Assembly: GCA_030696085.1 (NCBI GenBank)
Contig: JAUYNL010000099.1
Span: 22,790 to 86,789 of the forward strand
Source of the DNA: Luteolibacter sp.
Lineage (GTDB): Bacteria; Verrucomicrobiota; Verrucomicrobiia; Verrucomicrobiales; Akkermansiaceae
Length of the DNA: 64,000 nucleotides
Direction: 5' to 3'
The position numbers were made by a program, and so were the translations under genes. Below the pieces are notes generated by a model. It was not told the DNA's origin. It did not search any database and saw nothing but the letters and a program-made list of their open reading frames with translations. This document shows, one piece after another, positions 60,587-64,000 of the stretch. Positions within the stretch are counted from its first letter, which is position 1. Every line of letters begins with the position of its first letter.

Positions 60587-61945
60587 TTATTTCCCGATGC
60601 AAAACCTGCTGAATATCACTCCTAACAAATCCTCGGTGCCGACCCGGCCGGGAATTTCCCCGAGGGCGTCGAGCGCCTCGCGCAGATCAATTGCGGCGAG
60701 CTCCGGATCGCTGTTGGCATCGTCGAGCAGTTCCAGTGCGGCGAGCAAGGCGTTGCGGGCCATGGCCAGGCTGGCCTGATGGCGCGCGTTGATGGCCACG
60801 GCGTGCTCGCCCCAGTCCACGTCTCCGAAATGCAGCGAGTCGCGGATGGTTTCTGATAGAGCCTCGAAACCTTCTCCCGTGACGCATGACAGGCGCGCCG
60901 CCTCCACGCCGGCCCAGGAGGGGTGCTCGCCGAGATCGCACTTGTTGAGCACGCGCAGATGCTTCGCCGCGGTGGCTGGAAAAACCGCGTCTTCCGGCTT
61001 TGGCCGGCTGGCGTCGGAAATCTCCAACAACAAATCCGCCGCTTCGATCTGGCGCACCGTGCGCTGGATTCCCTCGGCTTCGATGAGATCCGCCGCCTCG
61101 CGCACCCCGGCGGTATCGACCAGGCGCAGCGGGATGCCCCGCAGGTTGATGGTTTCCTCGATGGTGTCCCGGGTGGTGCCGGCGATCTCGCTGACGATGG
61201 CCCGCTCGAAGCCTAACAACCGATTGAGCAGGCTGGACTTTCCGACGTTGGGCTCGCCGTAAATCACCGTTCTAACACCCTCGCGCAGAATGCGACCCTG
61301 GTCGGCGGTGTCCAGCAGGCTATCGACGATGGCGAGAACGTCCCGGACCCGCGAACGAAGCAGCGTGCCGGTCTGCGGATCGATGTCCTCCTCGGGAAAG
61401 TCGATCCAGGCTTCGAGATGGGCCAGGGTTTCGAGCAATTGATCGCGCGCCCCGGTGGTGCGGCGGCCGAGGACTCCCTCCAGTTGGCTGCGGGCGGCTC
61501 GCAGGGATAGGCGGGTTTGCGCGGATATCAGATCCATCACCCCCTCGGCCTGGGTGAGGTCGAGTTTGCCATTGAGAAACGCGCGGCGGGTGAACTCGCC
61601 GGGGCCTGCGGGAAGCGCGCCGCAGGCGAGAAAGTGTCCCAGCACCTCGCGTGTGGCGAGAATCCCGCCATGGCCGGTGAATTCCACACAGTCCTCCCCG
61701 GTGTAGCTGCGGGGCCCCGGGAAAACGGTTAGGAGCCCGTCGTCGAGGATTTCCCCGCCGGCATCCGTCACGCGGCAATGGCGGGCGCATCGTGGCTCCT
61801 GGCGCGAGACTCTGCCGTCGGTGGCCAGATCCGCCACTCGGATGGCGGCGGGACCGGAAATCCGGATCATGGAAACCGCGCCCATGCCTGGCGGGGTGGC
61901 GACCGCGGCAATGGTCGTGCGGTGTGGATCCGGGAGCGCTTCCAT
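60587..61945 (-). CDS. mnmE: tRNA modification GTPase MnmE
   Basis: TIAAVATPPGMGAVSMIRISGPAA, YGEPNVGKSSLLNRLLGFERAIVSEIAGTTRDTIEE, C-terminal FCIGK. Confidence 0.95.
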   Translation of the reverse strand: MEALPDPHRTTIAAVATPPGMGAVSMIRISGPAAIRVADLATDGRVSRQEPRCARHCRVTDAGGEILDDGLLTVFPGPRSYTGEDCVEFTGHGGILATREVLGHFLACGALPAGPGEFTRRAFLNGKLDLTQAEGVMDLISAQTRLSLRAARSQLEGVLGRRTTGARDQLLETLAHLEAWIDFPEEDIDPQTGTLLRSRVRDVLAIVDSLLDTADQGRILREGVRTVIYGEPNVGKSSLLNRLLGFERAIVSEIAGTTRDTIEETINLRGIPLRLVDTAGVREAADLIEAEGIQRTVRQIEAADLLLEISDASRPKPEDAVFPATAAKHLRVLNKCDLGEHPSWAGVEAARLSCVTGEGFEALSETIRDSLHFGDVDWGEHAVAINARHQASLAMARNALLAALELLDDANSDPELAAIDLREALDALGEIPGRVGTEDLLGVIFSRFCIGK

Positions 61946-61954
61946 GCGGGTGAA

Positions 61955-63268
61955 TCACTTCGCGGAAACGGAGGAATCGTGCGCTTTTCCCCCGAGACCC
62001 AGAAATTCCCAACAGATGAAGCGGCTGATTTCGAGTTGTGGCGCGTTTTCATCCCCGGTCCAGGAGAGCTCCACCGTGGCGGTGCGGGTCTGCGGGCGGC
62101 CATCTCCGGTGCCGCGCCAGTTGAGGGTCGAAAGGACGCGACCGGCTTCTGAATCCACCTTCACGTTCACCCGGGCTGTGTCTCCCGTGTTGGCGGGATC
62201 GGCTAGGCGGTAGGTGCGGGTGCCTGCCTCTGCGCGATTCTTGTCCGGCACATCCTCGACGATGAAGACACGGAAGACGTTGGTTTGGCCGGTTTCCGGA
62301 AGTTCCACGAAATTCTGGAAGGTTCTGTATTTCGTCTGGGCGAAGATTTCCCAATCGAGTTTCAGGCCCTCGGGAGTCTTTTTGAAGAAGGCATGAACCC
62401 GCAGCGGCTCCATGGCGAAGTTTCCGGCGCGGGCGAGGGTACTGAGCAACAAGTCCGCCTCATCGAGGCCGTGCTGTACTTCGAGCGTGGCCAGCGGACG
62501 GAAGAATTCCTTCATCTCGAACTGCGGCGGTTGGTCGTAAATCATCATGAATAGCCCGCGTTTCCGGTCCTCCTCGGACAATTCATACACCGAAAAGGCT
62601 TCAGCCGGCGTGTCGGAGTCGTTGATCACCACGCCACCGTAAAACTCATCGAGACGGGTTGCGAGCTCCCTTCCATTGAGGATGAGAGGGAGTTTTTCCT
62701 CACTGCTGGTGGCGGCCATGAAATCCCGCAGCACCTCGGCCGCATCTTTTTGCCAACCGATCCGGATGTAGTTCGCATCACGTGCTGTAAGATCGCCCGC
62801 GGATGGAATGACGGATGGAGGCGGAACATTGCGGCCCATTTCGCTGGTGACAAAAAGCACGGCCGTGCCCGCTCCAAGAATCAACAGCAGCAGGACCAGC
62901 ATCACTGGAATCAGACCGCTTTTGTGAGGGCGCACGGACTGGCTGGCAGGTGCGATTTTGACGTGCGTTTTGCGGGTCTCGTTTGCCTGGGGAGTCATCT
63001 CCGGTAGGACTGGAGTATTTGACGCGGCACTCGCAGGGGAAACTACGGGCTGCGCGGACGCAGCGGTGGCAATGATTGACGGCGGAGCTTGAGAAGCCGC
63101 AGGAGCAGGAGCAGGAGCAGGAGCCTCGGCTGCCGGAGAAGTGATGACCTTTCCGCAATGCGGGCATGGGGCGGTGGTCGGCGGAAGATCCCGGGGAATC
63201 AGAATCTTGCCCTCGCAGTGCGAGCAGCGAAACTCCTTCTTGTCGTTTGGAATGTCTGAATTTGCCAT
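61955..63268 (-). CDS. Hypothetical zinc-ribbon membrane protein
   Basis: FRCSHCEGKILIPRDLPPTTAPCPHCGKVI zinc ribbon, Ala/Pro linker, single TM; start ATG 63268. Confidence 0.75.
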   Translation of the reverse strand: MANSDIPNDKKEFRCSHCEGKILIPRDLPPTTAPCPHCGKVITSPAAEAPAPAPAPAASQAPPSIIATAASAQPVVSPASAASNTPVLPEMTPQANETRKTHVKIAPASQSVRPHKSGLIPVMLVLLLLILGAGTAVLFVTSEMGRNVPPPSVIPSAGDLTARDANYIRIGWQKDAAEVLRDFMAATSSEEKLPLILNGRELATRLDEFYGGVVINDSDTPAEAFSVYELSEEDRKRGLFMMIYDQPPQFEMKEFFRPLATLEVQHGLDEADLLLSTLARAGNFAMEPLRVHAFFKKTPEGLKLDWEIFAQTKYRTFQNFVELPETGQTNVFRVFIVEDVPDKNRAEAGTRTYRLADPANTGDTARVNVKVDSEAGRVLSTLNWRGTGDGRPQTRTATVELSWTGDENAPQLEISRFICWEFLGLGGKAHDSSVSAK

Positions 63269-63388
63269 GTGGTGGGGAATCCCCGGATGCTGAAAACTAG
63301 ATAAGTGTGCGCTCCCTGTCAAACCCGCGGACTGGTCTCAGAACAAGGCGCTTGGCGGGAAATCGATTAGGGATTGATTATCAGCGCC

Positions 63389-64000
63389 ATGCTCACCCTG
63401 ATTTGCTACGGCCTGCTATGCGGCGCGGCCGACGTCAAAGCCATCTGGAAAAAATGCGGCCCGTTCCAACCAACAACAACGCGCCGCAGTCGGTCTGAGC
63501 AAACGTTGCAAAACAGCGGCATGCTCATCATGCCCGGCTACGATGCCTTCAACGATCTGCTCAACGCCGTGGATCCCGTCTCCCTGGCGACCATTTCCTC
63601 GCCCTCAAGGAAAACCAAGCCACACTCTGTCAACTCGCGCGCGAAAAGCTCGACGGGCGTCCTGCGGATTGGACATCGGACACCGAGTGCGAGCACGGAC
63701 GGATCGAATGGCGGGAATTGCGGGTGGTTTCATTTGATTTGGACACCGCCCTGTTTCCCGGAGCGCGGCAACTCGCGAGCCCCACCCGCTGGTATCGCGA
63801 AAAGAAAAGCTCCGCTGGCTTCAAGAGCGAAACCCGCTACTTCATCACCAGCCTCAGCGAGGGAGAAGCGGGCCATGCGCGGCTTGCGGAAATCGCCCGT
63901 GGTCATTGGTCGGTGGAAAACAAAAACCACTGGAAGAAAGACGCCACCCTGTGGCGCGAAGACCGAGGAGTGCGGCGCAAAGCCAAAGGAGCCAAGAACC
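63389..64000 (+). pseudogene. ISAs1-family transposase remnant (frameshifted, runs off the window)
   Basis: LKENQATLCQLAREKLDGRPADW...HGRIEWRELRVV...ARLAEIARGHWSVENKNHWKKDATLWREDRGVRRK, spread over different frames. Confidence 0.82.

Noticed and set aside
63095-63125. GGAGCA hexanucleotide repeat as a regulatory SSR
   Set aside because: In-frame Ala-Pro linker (APAPAPA) in the zinc-ribbon protein; probably structural low complexity.

Overview
High-GC bacterial chromosome segment, probably Verrucomicrobiota (inferred from gene content, not proven). From left to right it contains: (1) a putative zinc/metal-acquisition operon (about 0.5-9.5 kb) with three COG0523/CobW-type GTPases, a ZnuABC-like ABC transporter, a WD40 protein, a pseudopilin and a choice-of-anchor-M-like surface protein; (2) a complete type I Wadjet (JetABCD) anti-plasmid system (10.3-17.0 kb); (3) tyrS, a lipase-like hydrolase, tRNA-His, rnc and an ELWxxDGT-repeat protein; (4) an extended arsenosugar-biosynthesis island (24.1-37.8 kb) with its own sigma factor and anti-sigma, ArsM, ArsS, ArsC, an MTA-phosphorylase-like enzyme and a fused TIGR04282/TIGR04283-like protein; (5) an HxlR/nitroreductase/nitronate monooxygenase cluster; (6) group II intron debris; (7) housekeeping genes (nuoF, leuB, floA/nfeD, miaA, ffh, glnA-type GSII, galM, mnmE); and (8) a decayed ISAs1 transposase at the right edge. 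The most interesting new signal is a six-copy promoter-like motif, TGTTAAG-N16(17)-CGACTCA. It lies immediately upstream of the sigma-factor gene, arsM, a small-ORF unit, arsS, a DUF547 gene and a carboxymuconolactone decarboxylase gene, which suggests a dedicated, autoregulated sigma regulon for arsenosugar synthesis. A second striking feature is a 29-nt palindromic repeat (three copies) that supplies the apparent start codon and first codons of miaA and also abuts the ffh stop codon.
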